DNA of 64,000 nucleotides, from positions 7,624,501 through 7,688,500 of the forward strand of contig NZ_CP073766.1 of NCBI RefSeq assembly GCF_018255755.1, in the 5' to 3' direction. Shown in pieces: positions 13,625 to 22,199 of this stretch (position 1 is its first letter; every line of letters starts with the position of its first letter). Below the pieces are notes generated by a model that did not search any database, was not told the DNA's origin, and was given only the letters and a program-made list of their open reading frames with translations. Source of the stretch: Chitinophaga sp. HK235. GTDB lineage: Bacteria > Bacteroidota > Bacteroidia > Chitinophagales > Chitinophagaceae. The position numbers and the translations under genes were made by a program.

Positions 13625-16615
13625 ATGACGGATTGTTATGCATATATGAAAATTTCTCCGGCTAACAGATTATACCTCGGCTTAACAGCTGTCATCGTAC
13701 TGGTTGTCATGGGTGGCTTCCTCTCCTGGTGGACTTCCGGAAGGGGAGGTGGTGCCACCAATGCCATCCTGTTGCTGAACACCACCATTATTCTGATAAT
13801 AGGCCTGGTGCTGATGTATTTTATTTATAAAGAATTTTATTACGGTCAGTATGTGAGGAAAAAACTTAACACCAAGCTGGAGGAAGTAGTGCGGTTAAAT
13901 CGTATAGCCAACGACAGGAACTGGTTGCTGGGTGGCCTCAATGATATGAAGGAAAGTCTTCTGGGCATTCATAAACCCGAAAGCCTCGGACATAAATGTC
14001 TGCTCTCACTGACGGCGCAGGCAGGTTTTACCGCTGCTGCCCTTTATTATTATGAAGAAGAGAAATTACGCTTGTGCAGCAACGTTAATCTCCCTGGTGA
14101 TGCGCCGGTATCTTTTGTTGTAGGTGAAGGACTGCTTGGACATGCGGCAGCGCAAAAGGAAATACAGGTCATCACCGACCTGCCATCTGATTACTGGCAT
14201 CTGGCTTCTGCTACGGGCAACCTCCCACCCCGTACACTGGTTTTTGTTCCCTTGTATATGGGAGATGAACTGATGGGTGTGATAGAACTGGTTGCATTTA
14301 AAAAGGTGACACCCCTGCAGCTGCAGTTGCTGGAGCTGCTCTCCAAAGATATTGCTGTAGCCCTGCATGCGGCCAGTGAAAGAGAAAAAGCCATGGTGTT
14401 GCTGCAACAGGTGCAGGAACAGAAGGAAGCGCTTTATTGTCAGCAGGAAGAGCTGCGCCAGTCCAACGAAGAGCTTCACCGGCAATCTGAAATATTACAG
14501 GCCTCCGAAGAAGAACTGCGGGTGCAGGAAGAAGAACTGCGTCAGGTCAATGCAGAAATGACCATGAAAAATACAGAGCTGGAAACAGCCCGGCAGGCCC
14601 TCTTCCTGAAGGCTGCAGAGCTGGAGGCCAACAGCCGTTATAAATCGGAGTTCCTGGCTAACATGTCGCATGAGTTGCGTACACCACTCAACAGTATCCT
14701 GATCCTGGCCAAGATGCTGGAAGAAAACAAAGAGTGTAATCTGTTCCCGCGTCAGGTAGAATATGCTACCATTATGCATAAATCAGGCTCTGACTTGTTG
14801 CGCCTTATTAATGATATTCTCGACCTTTCCAAAATCGAAGCCGGTAAGGTGGAGCTGGCCATGGAGCCGGTACGCATCGCCGATATCATTGATGACCTGG
14901 ATAGCCTGTTTGGCGTGGTAGCCCAGGAGAAACAAATAGAATACACCACTGAAGTAGCTGCTGGTGCACCAGGTATTATCTTCACAGATAGATTACGTCT
15001 GGAACAGGTGATCCGTAATCTTCTGGCCAATGCATTTAAATTTACACCCAATGGAGGTAGCATCCGCGTGTTGTGGTACCGGCGTCCTGAGAATGCGCTC
15101 TGTATCAGCGTTGCGGATACCGGACCAGGTATCCCCGCAGAAAAACAACAATTGATTTTTGAAGCTTTCCATCAGGGAGATGGCGCTACCACGCGCCAAT
15201 ATGGAGGTACCGGATTAGGGCTGTCTATCAGCCGTGAACTGATGCTGCTACTGAAAGGCGAAATCCATCTGGATAACAGTAGCCCCAGAGGCAGTGTCTT
15301 TACGGTATTGCTGCCGCTGACTGCCGGCCCGCTGCGTCTCCGGAAAGAACCTGCAACCGAAGGCCCCTCCATGGCACAGCCTGTTTTTCACGATGCAACA
15401 ATACAATTTCCTGTCCGGCAAAAAGATGACCGTCATCACCTTTATAAAGGAGATCAGCTGATCCTGATTGTAGAAGAGAAAATATTTTTTGCGGACCTGG
15501 TGCGGGATATTGCCCGGCGAAAAGGTTTCAAGACCATTGTGGCCTATAATGTGCAGGATGGCCTCTTTTATGCCCGCAAATACCAGCCCGTGGCGATTAT
15601 CCTGGATATAGACCTACGGGCGACAGAAGGCTGCGATATCCTGGAGGGCCTCCACAGCAGCGAAGAACTGAAGAGGATCCCTATACATATGATATCTGCA
15701 GCAGAAGTACCTGCTGTAATTATTGATAACGTAAATGGTTATACGAAGAAGCCAGCCATTTCAGACGATCTGGAGCGGTTGTTTGCCTCTATCTCCACAC
15801 AGATACAGGCCCGCCTGAAACAGGTGTTGCTCATCTCACACGGCCCGCTCACCAGAGATCCGCAACTCACCGCTAAAAGTGTGGAACGGCAGCTGGAAGC
15901 CCAGTATGATGCCGCTGTCGGTATCAGTGAAGCCCTGTCATTATTATCCGGTAAAAAGTATGATGGCATCATCTTCGACATCGGTCCGGAACTATCCCGA
16001 GAGCTGGCCCGCCTGGAAGAATTATCAAAAATGAACACAAGCGGCTATACGCCTGTTATAATATATATAGACCGGGACATTACACCTGCTGAAGAACAAC
16101 AACTGAAAAGACACGCGGCGGCCATCGTCCGGAAATCTGCCTGCTCTGCAGACCGCCTCATGGATGAACTGGAGCTTTTGTTATATCGTATGGAACACCC
16201 CGTGTTAACCCCTGTAGCTCCACTGTATCCGGCAAAAAATATCCTGGAAGGTAAACGGGTGCTGTTGGTTGATGATGATATGCGGAATATTTTTTCTATC
16301 AGCGTACTGCTGGAAGAACAGGGTCTGAAAGTATTTACCGCATCGGATGGAAAAGAAGCCCTGTCTGTGCTGGATGGTCATCAACAGATAGATCTTGTAC
16401 TGATGGATATTATGATGCCCGAAATGGATGGGATCGAAGCAATGAAACATATCAGAGGCGATAAACGATTTATACAGTTGCCCGTGATCGCCGTTACCGC
16501 TAAAGCGATGCCGGGTGACAGGCAACAATGCATCGAAGCAGGTGCTTCTGATTATATCGCTAAGCCGGTTGATAGCAGCAAACTATTGTCCCTGCTGCAT
16601 GTATGGTTATCCTGA
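13625..16615 (+). CDS. Membrane-anchored GAF hybrid histidine kinase with three receiver-like domains
   Basis: About 996 residues from the ATG at 13625 (ATG 13646 is equally possible; the frame opens at a TTG at 13568). The order is two TM helices (about 17-35 and 48-68), GAF (about 120-250), a Gln/Glu-rich coiled coil (about 250-340), HisKA with MSHELRTPLNS (His about 349), and HATPase with NLLANAFKF, DTGPGI and GGTGLGLSIS. Then come three receiver units. The first has EE in place of the acidic pair but keeps Asp (ILDID) and Lys (TKKP). The second has lost the acidic pocket. The third is complete (LLVDDD, MDIMMPEMDG, KP). No Hpt domain is present. It heads a cluster with cheR, cheB and a REC-kinase. 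Confidence 0.95.
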   Translation: MTDCYAYMKISPANRLYLGLTAVIVLVVMGGFLSWWTSGRGGGATNAILLLNTTIILIIGLVLMYFIYKEFYYGQYVRKKLNTKLEEVVRLNRIANDRNWLLGGLNDMKESLLGIHKPESLGHKCLLSLTAQAGFTAAALYYYEEEKLRLCSNVNLPGDAPVSFVVGEGLLGHAAAQKEIQVITDLPSDYWHLASATGNLPPRTLVFVPLYMGDELMGVIELVAFKKVTPLQLQLLELLSKDIAVALHAASEREKAMVLLQQVQEQKEALYCQQEELRQSNEELHRQSEILQASEEELRVQEEELRQVNAEMTMKNTELETARQALFLKAAELEANSRYKSEFLANMSHELRTPLNSILILAKMLEENKECNLFPRQVEYATIMHKSGSDLLRLINDILDLSKIEAGKVELAMEPVRIADIIDDLDSLFGVVAQEKQIEYTTEVAAGAPGIIFTDRLRLEQVIRNLLANAFKFTPNGGSIRVLWYRRPENALCISVADTGPGIPAEKQQLIFEAFHQGDGATTRQYGGTGLGLSISRELMLLLKGEIHLDNSSPRGSVFTVLLPLTAGPLRLRKEPATEGPSMAQPVFHDATIQFPVRQKDDRHHLYKGDQLILIVEEKIFFADLVRDIARRKGFKTIVAYNVQDGLFYARKYQPVAIILDIDLRATEGCDILEGLHSSEELKRIPIHMISAAEVPAVIIDNVNGYTKKPAISDDLERLFASISTQIQARLKQVLLISHGPLTRDPQLTAKSVERQLEAQYDAAVGISEALSLLSGKKYDGIIFDIGPELSRELARLEELSKMNTSGYTPVIIYIDRDITPAEEQQLKRHAAAIVRKSACSADRLMDELELLLYRMEHPVLTPVAPLYPAKNILEGKRVLLVDDDMRNIFSISVLLEEQGLKVFTASDGKEALSVLDGHQQIDLVLMDIMMPEMDGIEAMKHIRGDKRFIQLPVIAVTAKAMPGDRQQCIEAGASDYIAKPVDSSKLLSLLHVWLS

Positions 16616-16639
16616 TTATACCTTGACCCTAAAATACCT

Positions 16640-17461
16640 ATGATGGAAGATCTTACCAAAGATGAACTGGATACCCTCGTTGGCATCATCCGTAAGCAGT
16701 ACGGTTATGACTTTACGGATTATGCGCAGGCTTCCCTCAAACGCCGCTTTCAGCGCTTTATGGGACATTCCAGCATTGAAGAAGTAACTGAACTGACTGA
16801 AAGACTGCAGCAGGACCCGGATTTTTTTCTACGGATGGCACAGTTTATTACCGTCAACGTCACTGAAATGTTTCGTGACCCCGTTTTCTACAAAGTACTG
16901 CGTGAACAGGTGTTACCCCGGCTGGCCACCTGGCCCATCATCAAAATATGGCATGCAGGATGTGCTACCGGCGAAGAAGTTTTTTCCATGATCATTCTGT
17001 TGCATGAGGCTGGCCTGCTGGACCGCTGCCGCATTTACGCTACCGATCTGAATGCGGCCAACCTGGACAAGGCCAGCAAAGGCATGATCCCACTGAAATT
17101 TATGAAAGACTATACGCAGAATTATTTACAGACAGGCGGAACGGAAGATTTTTCAAGCTACTACACGGCAGGCCAGGATTATGCGGTGATACGGCCTTAC
17201 CTGCGTCGCAACATTATTTTTTCCCAGCACAACCTTGTCACAGACCAGGTGTTTAATGAGTTTCAGCTGATCTGTTGCAGGAACGTCTTTATTTATTTTA
17301 ACCGTCAGCTACAGGACCATGTGCTACGGTTGTTTTATGACAGTCTTTCCCCGCTGGGCTACCTGGCAATGGGCCTCAAGGAATCCATGATGTTCTCCGA
17401 AGAAAAGAACCGGTTTGAAGCTGTCAGTGCACTACACAAGATTTTCAGACGTAAATCATAA
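16640..17461 (+). CDS. cheR: CheR-type protein-glutamate O-methyltransferase
   Basis: A 273-residue CheR. It has an N-terminal helical domain (about 1-75), NVTEMFRDP (74-81), the SAM-binding loop HAGCATGEEVFS (105-116), an acidic ATDLN ending the second strand, and CRNVFIYFN in the C-terminal part. It methylates glutamates, classically of chemoreceptors. No MCP or flagellar genes are in the window, so here it may act on a kinase-associated partner. It begins 24 nt after the hybrid kinase. The cheB frame overlaps its end, but the cheB start is placed after its stop. Confidence 0.93.
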   Translation: MMEDLTKDELDTLVGIIRKQYGYDFTDYAQASLKRRFQRFMGHSSIEEVTELTERLQQDPDFFLRMAQFITVNVTEMFRDPVFYKVLREQVLPRLATWPIIKIWHAGCATGEEVFSMIILLHEAGLLDRCRIYATDLNAANLDKASKGMIPLKFMKDYTQNYLQTGGTEDFSSYYTAGQDYAVIRPYLRRNIIFSQHNLVTDQVFNEFQLICCRNVFIYFNRQLQDHVLRLFYDSLSPLGYLAMGLKESMMFSEEKNRFEAVSALHKIFRRKS

Positions 17462-17489
17462 ACAATTGCAACATTTAACCCCATATGAT

Positions 17490-18053
17490 ATGATCGCCAT
17501 TGGTGGTTCTGCCGGCAGTCTGCCCGTACTGGCAGCACTATTGGAGCAGCTTCCGCACCCATTGGAATGCACTATGATCATTGTGTTGCACCGCCTCAAA
17601 AATGTACCAAGCGACCTGGACCGGTTATTATCCTTCAAGACACCTATCATCGAACCGGAAGACAAACAGCCGGTGCTGCCTAACAGGATTTATCTTGCTC
17701 CGCAGAACTACCACCTGCTGATAGAACAGGACTACACCTTTTCGCTGGACTATTCAGAGCCGTTGCATTACAGCCGTCCGTCCATTGATATCAGCTTCGA
17801 CAGCGTGGCGGAAACATACGGCCCCAGAGCCCTGGGCATGCTGTTGAGCGGAGCCAGCAAAGACGGTGCTGCCGGCCTTCAGCATATTGTCTCTGCCGGA
17901 GGCACCGGGATCGCACAACATCCCGGTACTGCCCTCTTCGATACCATGCCCCAGGCAGCCATAGACCGCTGCGCGGACATACAACCCCTCACAGTACCCG
18001 AAATGGTCCAGTTTTTACAGGAACTCAAAATGAGCCCGGAACATGACCGATGA
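17490..18053 (+). CDS. cheB: CheB-type methylesterase without receiver domain
   Basis: 187 residues from the ATG at 17490 (MIAIGGSAGS); the frame extends upstream into cheR without another good start. It is only the CheB catalytic domain: nucleophile Ser7 in GGSAGS, His34 in VLHRLKN, Asp125 in GASKDGAAG, and the family segment YLAPQNYHLL. The N-terminal receiver of classical CheB is absent, so regulation by phosphorylation would have to come from a partner, plausibly the neighbouring kinases. Its last codons overlap the next gene by 11 nt, which indicates translational coupling. Confidence 0.93.
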   Translation: MIAIGGSAGSLPVLAALLEQLPHPLECTMIIVLHRLKNVPSDLDRLLSFKTPIIEPEDKQPVLPNRIYLAPQNYHLLIEQDYTFSLDYSEPLHYSRPSIDISFDSVAETYGPRALGMLLSGASKDGAAGLQHIVSAGGTGIAQHPGTALFDTMPQAAIDRCADIQPLTVPEMVQFLQELKMSPEHDR

Positions 18054-19146
18054 ACCTCAAAATAGCTTTACCATTCTCCTGGTAGATGATAAAATGGAGA
18101 ATCTGATTTCCCTGCAACATATGCTGGAAGAAGATAACCGTGTTTTTCTACAGGCCACATCCGGCAATGAAGCGCTGAAGATGGTACTGAAGAACAACCA
18201 TATCGGCCTGATACTGCTCGATGTACAAATGCCGGAAATGGATGGCTTTGAAGTGGCCAGGCTCCTGCAGCTGAATCCTAAAACCCGCGATATCTCCATC
18301 ATCTTCGTAACGGCTATCAACAAGGAAGAACAAAACGTGATACGGGGCTTCTCCGCCGGCGCAGTGGATTATCTCTACAAACCACTCAATGTAAATGTTA
18401 CCAGAGCTAAGGTGAACGTATTCGAAAAACTGTATTTCTCCCAGCAGGACCTGAAACAGCTCATCGCTGAAAAAGAAAAAATCAACAAACAGCTGGAACG
18501 TTTTATGTACATCGTGGCACATGATCTGAAATCACCGCTGGCCGGGGCTATCAGCCTGCTCTCCATTATGAGTGAAGATGAAAACGTACAGGCGTCACCG
18601 GAGTTAAAAGACTATATGGATACCGTTATGGGTGCAGCCCGGCACCTCTCTGCCATGATCACTTCCATACTGGACTATGCCCGCCGGAGTGATACGGAAA
18701 GTATGGAGGAAACAGTGGATGTACAGCTGCTCATAACGGATGTTACCCGGTTGTTGTTCCCGCCTGCCCATATACAGATCATTACCCGGGGCACCTTGCC
18801 TACAGTGGCTGCCAACCGGCTCAAACTACAGCAGGTATTCCAGAACCTGATCTCCAATGCGATCAAATACAATGATAAAACAACGGGACTGATCACGGTG
18901 GGTGCTGCTGAAAAAGAGGAGTTCTACGAATTTTATGTGAAAGATAACGGGCCAGGTATGGAAAAAAGAGATACGGACCGGGTATTTCGCCTCTTTGAGC
19001 GATTGGATTATAACAGGGAGGAAGAGGGTACCGGTATCGGCCTCAATATCTTTAAGATGCTGGTGGAAGAACAGGGTGGTAAAGTATGGGTAGAATCTGA
19101 GCCCGGCTTAGGCAGCACTTTTTATTTTCAGTGGCGTAGAAAATAA
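18043..19146 (+). CDS. Response regulator-histidine kinase hybrid (REC-HisKA-HATPase)
   Basis: A 367-residue cytoplasmic protein with an N-terminal receiver (acidic pair DD at 15-16, phospho-acceptor Asp60 in LLDVQMPEMDG, Lys in LYKPLN), a helical linker, HisKA with VAHDLKSPL (His160), and HATPase with NLISNAIKYN, DNGPGM and GTGIGLNIF. It would accept phosphate from the upstream hybrid kinase and pass the signal through its own kinase core. It overlaps cheB by 11 nt and ends the cluster. It ends only 3 nt before the stop of the convergent GAF-PAS gene, with no terminator between them. Confidence 0.95.
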   Translation: MTDEPQNSFTILLVDDKMENLISLQHMLEEDNRVFLQATSGNEALKMVLKNNHIGLILLDVQMPEMDGFEVARLLQLNPKTRDISIIFVTAINKEEQNVIRGFSAGAVDYLYKPLNVNVTRAKVNVFEKLYFSQQDLKQLIAEKEKINKQLERFMYIVAHDLKSPLAGAISLLSIMSEDENVQASPELKDYMDTVMGAARHLSAMITSILDYARRSDTESMEETVDVQLLITDVTRLLFPPAHIQIITRGTLPTVAANRLKLQQVFQNLISNAIKYNDKTTGLITVGAAEKEEFYEFYVKDNGPGMEKRDTDRVFRLFERLDYNREEEGTGIGLNIFKMLVEEQGGKVWVESEPGLGSTFYFQWRRK

Positions 19147-19149
19147 AAG

Positions 19150-20022
19150 TTATTCTTCGAAGATCCACAGCCGCCCGTTGATCCGCTGGGATGTGACCGG
19201 CAGACAGGATACCCGGAAAGTCCTGGGATCAGCTCCTTCCAGCTTCCATTCCCAGTTGCTGATAGCATTCTCCGGTGAAGCAAAAAGTTCAATGGCGGTA
19301 TTGTAAATCTCATCAGTATTGACAGCTCTGTTGCGCAGCTGTGTCATGGCATCGGAGAGGATAGCCGGCAACTGTTCCCCTGGCCCCGAAAGCTCCAGTA
19401 TGTCCGCTGCTTTCTGATTCACCCATCCCGAAAAACCATCGTTGTTGATAAAAATGACTGCATGCGGCAAACAATGCAATATCGCGGCAAAACGCATGGC
19501 AATGCCCTGGAAATACAGCTGTTGCTGCGTATGTGTCAGTATCTCCTTCAGCCGCAGCCGTATCGTTTCTATACAGTCCTGAAAAGCGGTTTCAAATACC
19601 TGTTGGGTGGTCCAGCCCAGTATCAGCAGGCTGCTATGTGGCTCTGTATTAATAGGAATGATGATAGCAGAAGAAAGATCTCTCAACAGTTCGTGTAACG
19701 GATGATCGGGTATCGCCGCTACGGTTGGCCAGTAAATGGTTTTAAAAGCATGACGATGCAACAGCTTGCGGACAGGTTCCGGGCTGATCACTATCTCATT
19801 CAGAAAATGAGGAGAGGCATTTTTTACCTTAGCTGTATTTTCATCTTCAAACTCCAGTTGCAGCGCGATGTCTGCTTCCAGGAGATTTTTAACCAGCGAG
19901 ATACTGAAAGCCAGAAAGGAAGAAATATGTTTCTCCTTATCCCAGCGACTGGTCTGGTTGATAAAATTCAACGCTTTGCTTTCCCAACTGTTCACGGTAG
20001 GTAGATTAATAAAGTTAAACAA
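19150..20022 (-). CDS. Orphan GAF-PAS sensory protein, possibly a truncated kinase
   Basis: 290 residues from a TTG start at 20022 (no ATG in frame near the N-terminus). The first ~160 residues resemble a GAF domain (SLVKNLLEADIALQLEFEDE, SSAIIIPINTEPHSSLLILGW). Residues about 175-290 form a PAS domain (ILHCLPHAVIFINNDGFSGWVNQKAADIL), and the last residues RLWIFEE are where a PAS/PAC usually passes into a kinase. No output domain follows. Just upstream lie fragments of an RsbQ-like hydrolase; in many bacteria such hydrolases partner with PAS proteins. It may be a functional sensor subunit or the remnant of a longer kinase. Confidence 0.7.
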   Translation of the reverse strand: MFNFINLPTVNSWESKALNFINQTSRWDKEKHISSFLAFSISLVKNLLEADIALQLEFEDENTAKVKNASPHFLNEIVISPEPVRKLLHRHAFKTIYWPTVAAIPDHPLHELLRDLSSAIIIPINTEPHSSLLILGWTTQQVFETAFQDCIETIRLRLKEILTHTQQQLYFQGIAMRFAAILHCLPHAVIFINNDGFSGWVNQKAADILELSGPGEQLPAILSDAMTQLRNRAVNTDEIYNTAIELFASPENAISNWEWKLEGADPRTFRVSCLPVTSQRINGRLWIFEE

Positions 20023-20280
20023 ATGACTGCAGTGCGGCGATCACTTCCCCAGGTTCGCTTCTGCGGGAAATGTCCTTCTGTATTAACTTTTATTCGTTTG
20101 CTGCCTCGGATGTTTTTTCAAGGTATTATCATAAAGCACGATACCGTAGTCATGCTCAAAAGCGGGAAGAAGGTCTGAAAAAGATTGCTGGTCAATACCG
20201 GGACCATGTCCGAAAACGAGTGCCTGGCAGGCTTGTGGGTTACCGGCAATACGGATGTTATTCTTCTTCGTAATGTCCAT
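20020..20280 (-). pseudogene. Remnant of an RsbQ-like alpha/beta hydrolase (internal deletion and frameshift)
   Basis: Minus strand from the ATG at 20280: about 52 residues match the N-terminus of RsbQ/KAI2-like hydrolases (NNIRIAGNPQACQALVFGHG, then LLPAFEHDYGIVLYDN). The homology then stops and the frame ends at 20083 after TLKKHPRQQTNKS. Near 20070-20020 a C-terminal remnant can be read: EGHFPQ in one frame and SEPGEVIAALQSFV followed by TAA in another, matching the usual GHxPHLSxPxxVI...F end. The ~200 middle residues with the catalytic Ser and Asp are gone. Its stop overlaps the TTG start of the GAF-PAS gene, as expected for a former two-gene operon. Confidence 0.7.
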
Positions 20281-20401
20281 GTGGTCAATAGTTTTTCTGA
20301 AGAGTAGGACAGACGTCTCTGTTCTGCTTGCAACCTGGAAGGAGCAGCTTTCATAACGGTCACTATTATCCAAATATAAGTAAATAGTTCCGTGAAAGGA
20401 A
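20281..20401. other. Short upstream region of the hydrolase remnant
   Basis: It contains a minus-strand TATATTTG (20376-20369 area), an exact -7 box that probably once drove the hydrolase/GAF-PAS pair and may still drive the latter. The rest has no recognisable content. Confidence 0.4.
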
Positions 20402-20409
20402 CTATTTAC
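20380..20409 (-). terminator. Hairpin overlapping the stop codon of the YVTN propeller gene
   Basis: 12-bp arms 20380-20391 and 20398-20409 (GTAAATAGTTCC and its complement) around a 6-nt loop. It includes the propeller gene's stop and is followed by a T/A-rich stretch on the minus strand. Confidence 0.6.
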
Positions 20410-21394
20410 GAACTGCCAGCACACGGAAAGTTCCCGGTGCTATCGCGGGTTTGCCGTCGGGCCCGCTATGACGGTCGGCAACCGGAAGAAACACATCCTG
20501 TGTAAGCGGATCATATACCAGCGTCCTGGCGCCTTTGGCGGTAGGCACGGTACCCAGGGACGTGTATTTGTCTGCACTGTCTTCCCGGAATACAGACAGG
20601 GTCCCTTCTCCGTTGGACGTAAAGATGATTTTACCGGCAGGATCAAAAGCCACACCGTCACAGCCGTCGCCAATAGGCAGAGTAGTCACTACCTGACCGT
20701 TGACAGCATTCATCACTACCAGCAACTTGTTGTCGCAACCTGCAAACAGCCGGTGGGTTACGGTATCGATGGCCAGCCCGGTTGGCGCTTCTCCTTTGCC
20801 CAGCGGCCATTCCTTTTCCACTTTGAAAGTGGACATACTGATCACGGCGATACTGCTTTTGTCTTCAAGATTTACATACAGGTGTCCGGCTCCGTCGGAA
20901 ACAGCTGTCTCAGGCCGCGCCTTCAGCGGGATAGTAGCCACCACCTTATTAGTGCCCGGATTGATTACAGAAAGATCCTTGCCGGCACCATTGCAGGTAA
21001 TCACTTTGTCGGAGAACGGCTCAAATAAAATGGCATCCGGATTACCGCCGGTAGCAATTTCTGCCTGTACCTGATGAGTTTGGATATCAAACACCGTGAC
21101 AGTATTGGATTTGCCATTGCTCGTAAAACCTTTGCCGAAGCGGGGCGCGAAAGCAATACCGTGTACACCCTCCGTATGAGGGATCGTACCAGCTTCCGTA
21201 CCGTTGGTTTTGTCAATAATGTTTACTTCTGTACCGTGCGCAGTATACAGTTGTTGAGTAACAGGGTTGATAGCGATGTAATCCCATTTACCATCACCTT
21301 TTACAGGATAAGTAGCTGCCACATGCCATTTCGGCGATTGTGCGTTTGCCATCAGCGTACCAAACAATAACACCGGGAACAATAGTTTTTTCAT
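20402..21394 (-). CDS. Secreted YncE/YVTN-type beta-propeller protein
   Basis: 330 residues with a signal peptide (MKKLLFPVLLFGTLMANAQ). The rest consists of repeated ~40-residue blades with the pattern of YVTN/lactonase propellers: VNIIDKTNGTEAGTIPH, VTVFDIQTHQVQAEIATGG, LSVINPGTNKVVATIPL, IAVISMSTFKVEKEWPLG, LLVVMNAVNGQVVTTLPIG. About seven blades fit the length. Such proteins are periplasmic or extracellular binding or scaffold proteins; no enzymatic role can be assigned. It stands alone, with a hairpin at its stop codon. Confidence 0.88.
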   Translation of the reverse strand: MKKLLFPVLLFGTLMANAQSPKWHVAATYPVKGDGKWDYIAINPVTQQLYTAHGTEVNIIDKTNGTEAGTIPHTEGVHGIAFAPRFGKGFTSNGKSNTVTVFDIQTHQVQAEIATGGNPDAILFEPFSDKVITCNGAGKDLSVINPGTNKVVATIPLKARPETAVSDGAGHLYVNLEDKSSIAVISMSTFKVEKEWPLGKGEAPTGLAIDTVTHRLFAGCDNKLLVVMNAVNGQVVTTLPIGDGCDGVAFDPAGKIIFTSNGEGTLSVFREDSADKYTSLGTVPTAKGARTLVYDPLTQDVFLPVADRHSGPDGKPAIAPGTFRVLAVRK

Positions 21395-21455
21395 GGAGAG
21401 AATGTTTTAATGTCAAAACTCCGGTTTAATTCTGGAGAGAAACTGTAGGTTGTAA

Positions 21456-21463
21456 TATCTTTG
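21456..21463 (+). promoter_or_regulatory. -7 box directly before the HAD gene (leaderless)
   Basis: TATCTTTG, an exact consensus, is followed by five bases (CAGCC) and the ATG at 21469. The transcript should start at or next to the start codon. Confidence 0.6.
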
Positions 21464-21468
21464 CAGCC

Positions 21469-22119
21469 ATGAAAGCGTTTATTTTCGATCTCAACGGAAC
21501 CATGATCAACGACATGGAGTATCATCTGGATGGCTGGCACAATATGCTGAACAAACTAGGGGCCAACATGACCAGAGAAGCAGTCAGAGGACATATGTAT
21601 GGAAAAAATGAGGAACTGCTGATGCGTATCTTCGGAAAAGACCGCTTCACCCTGCCCCAGATGCTGGAGATTGCACATGAAAAGGAAGTGCTGTATCAGG
21701 AAGCTTTCCGGCCTCATCTGGAGCTGATTGCGGGTCTTCCGGCTTTCCTCCGCCAGGCCACCGATACGGGTATCCCTATGGCCATCGGATCTGCAGCCAA
21801 CCGTTTTAATATCAATTTCGTATTGGACAACCTGCAACTGCACGATTATTTCAATGCGGTGGTGAGCGCTGAAGATGTGGCTACCAGCAAACCCAACCCG
21901 GAAGTATTTCTGAAATGTGCTGCTGCCATTCATGCAGCGCCGGCAGACTGCATCGTGTTTGAAGATGCTCCCAAAGGAGTGGAGGCAGCCCTTAATGCCG
22001 GGATGCAGGCAGTAGTACTAACCACTATGCATACACGTGATGAGTTTGCGGCTTATCCCAATATCCTTGCATTCGTGGAGGATTACACCGATCCGGTGTT
22101 GCAACAACTGTTTGCCTGA
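21469..22119 (+). CDS. HAD family hydrolase, beta-phosphoglucomutase-like
   Basis: 216 residues of a HAD subfamily IA phosphatase. Motif I is FDLNGTMIND (second Asp replaced by Asn), the four-helix cap follows, then motif II (AIGSAANR), motif III (SKPNPEVFLKC) and motif IV (VFEDAPKGVEAALNAGM). In motif I the usual DxD is DLN: the nucleophile Asp is kept, while the general acid position holds Asn. Related proteins with DxN occur, but activity may be altered. Probable substrates are sugar phosphates. It is followed 80 nt downstream by an NrtR/AraR-like regulator on the same strand, which suggests a link to sugar metabolism. Confidence 0.88.
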   Translation: MKAFIFDLNGTMINDMEYHLDGWHNMLNKLGANMTREAVRGHMYGKNEELLMRIFGKDRFTLPQMLEIAHEKEVLYQEAFRPHLELIAGLPAFLRQATDTGIPMAIGSAANRFNINFVLDNLQLHDYFNAVVSAEDVATSKPNPEVFLKCAAAIHAAPADCIVFEDAPKGVEAALNAGMQAVVLTTMHTRDEFAAYPNILAFVEDYTDPVLQQLFA

Positions 22120-22199
22120 TAAAATCAAATCAGACGATAATTTTTTTAATATCATGGGGAAGCCTAAATTGCCGGGCTATTATAAATTGTATCGCTGAT

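Noticed and set aside
20083..20424. 113-codon minus-strand ORF as an intact gene
   Set aside because: Only about 52 residues after the ATG at 20280 resemble a protein family (RsbQ-like N-terminus); the rest is promoter and terminator sequence or out-of-frame tail. It is listed as a pseudogene remnant.
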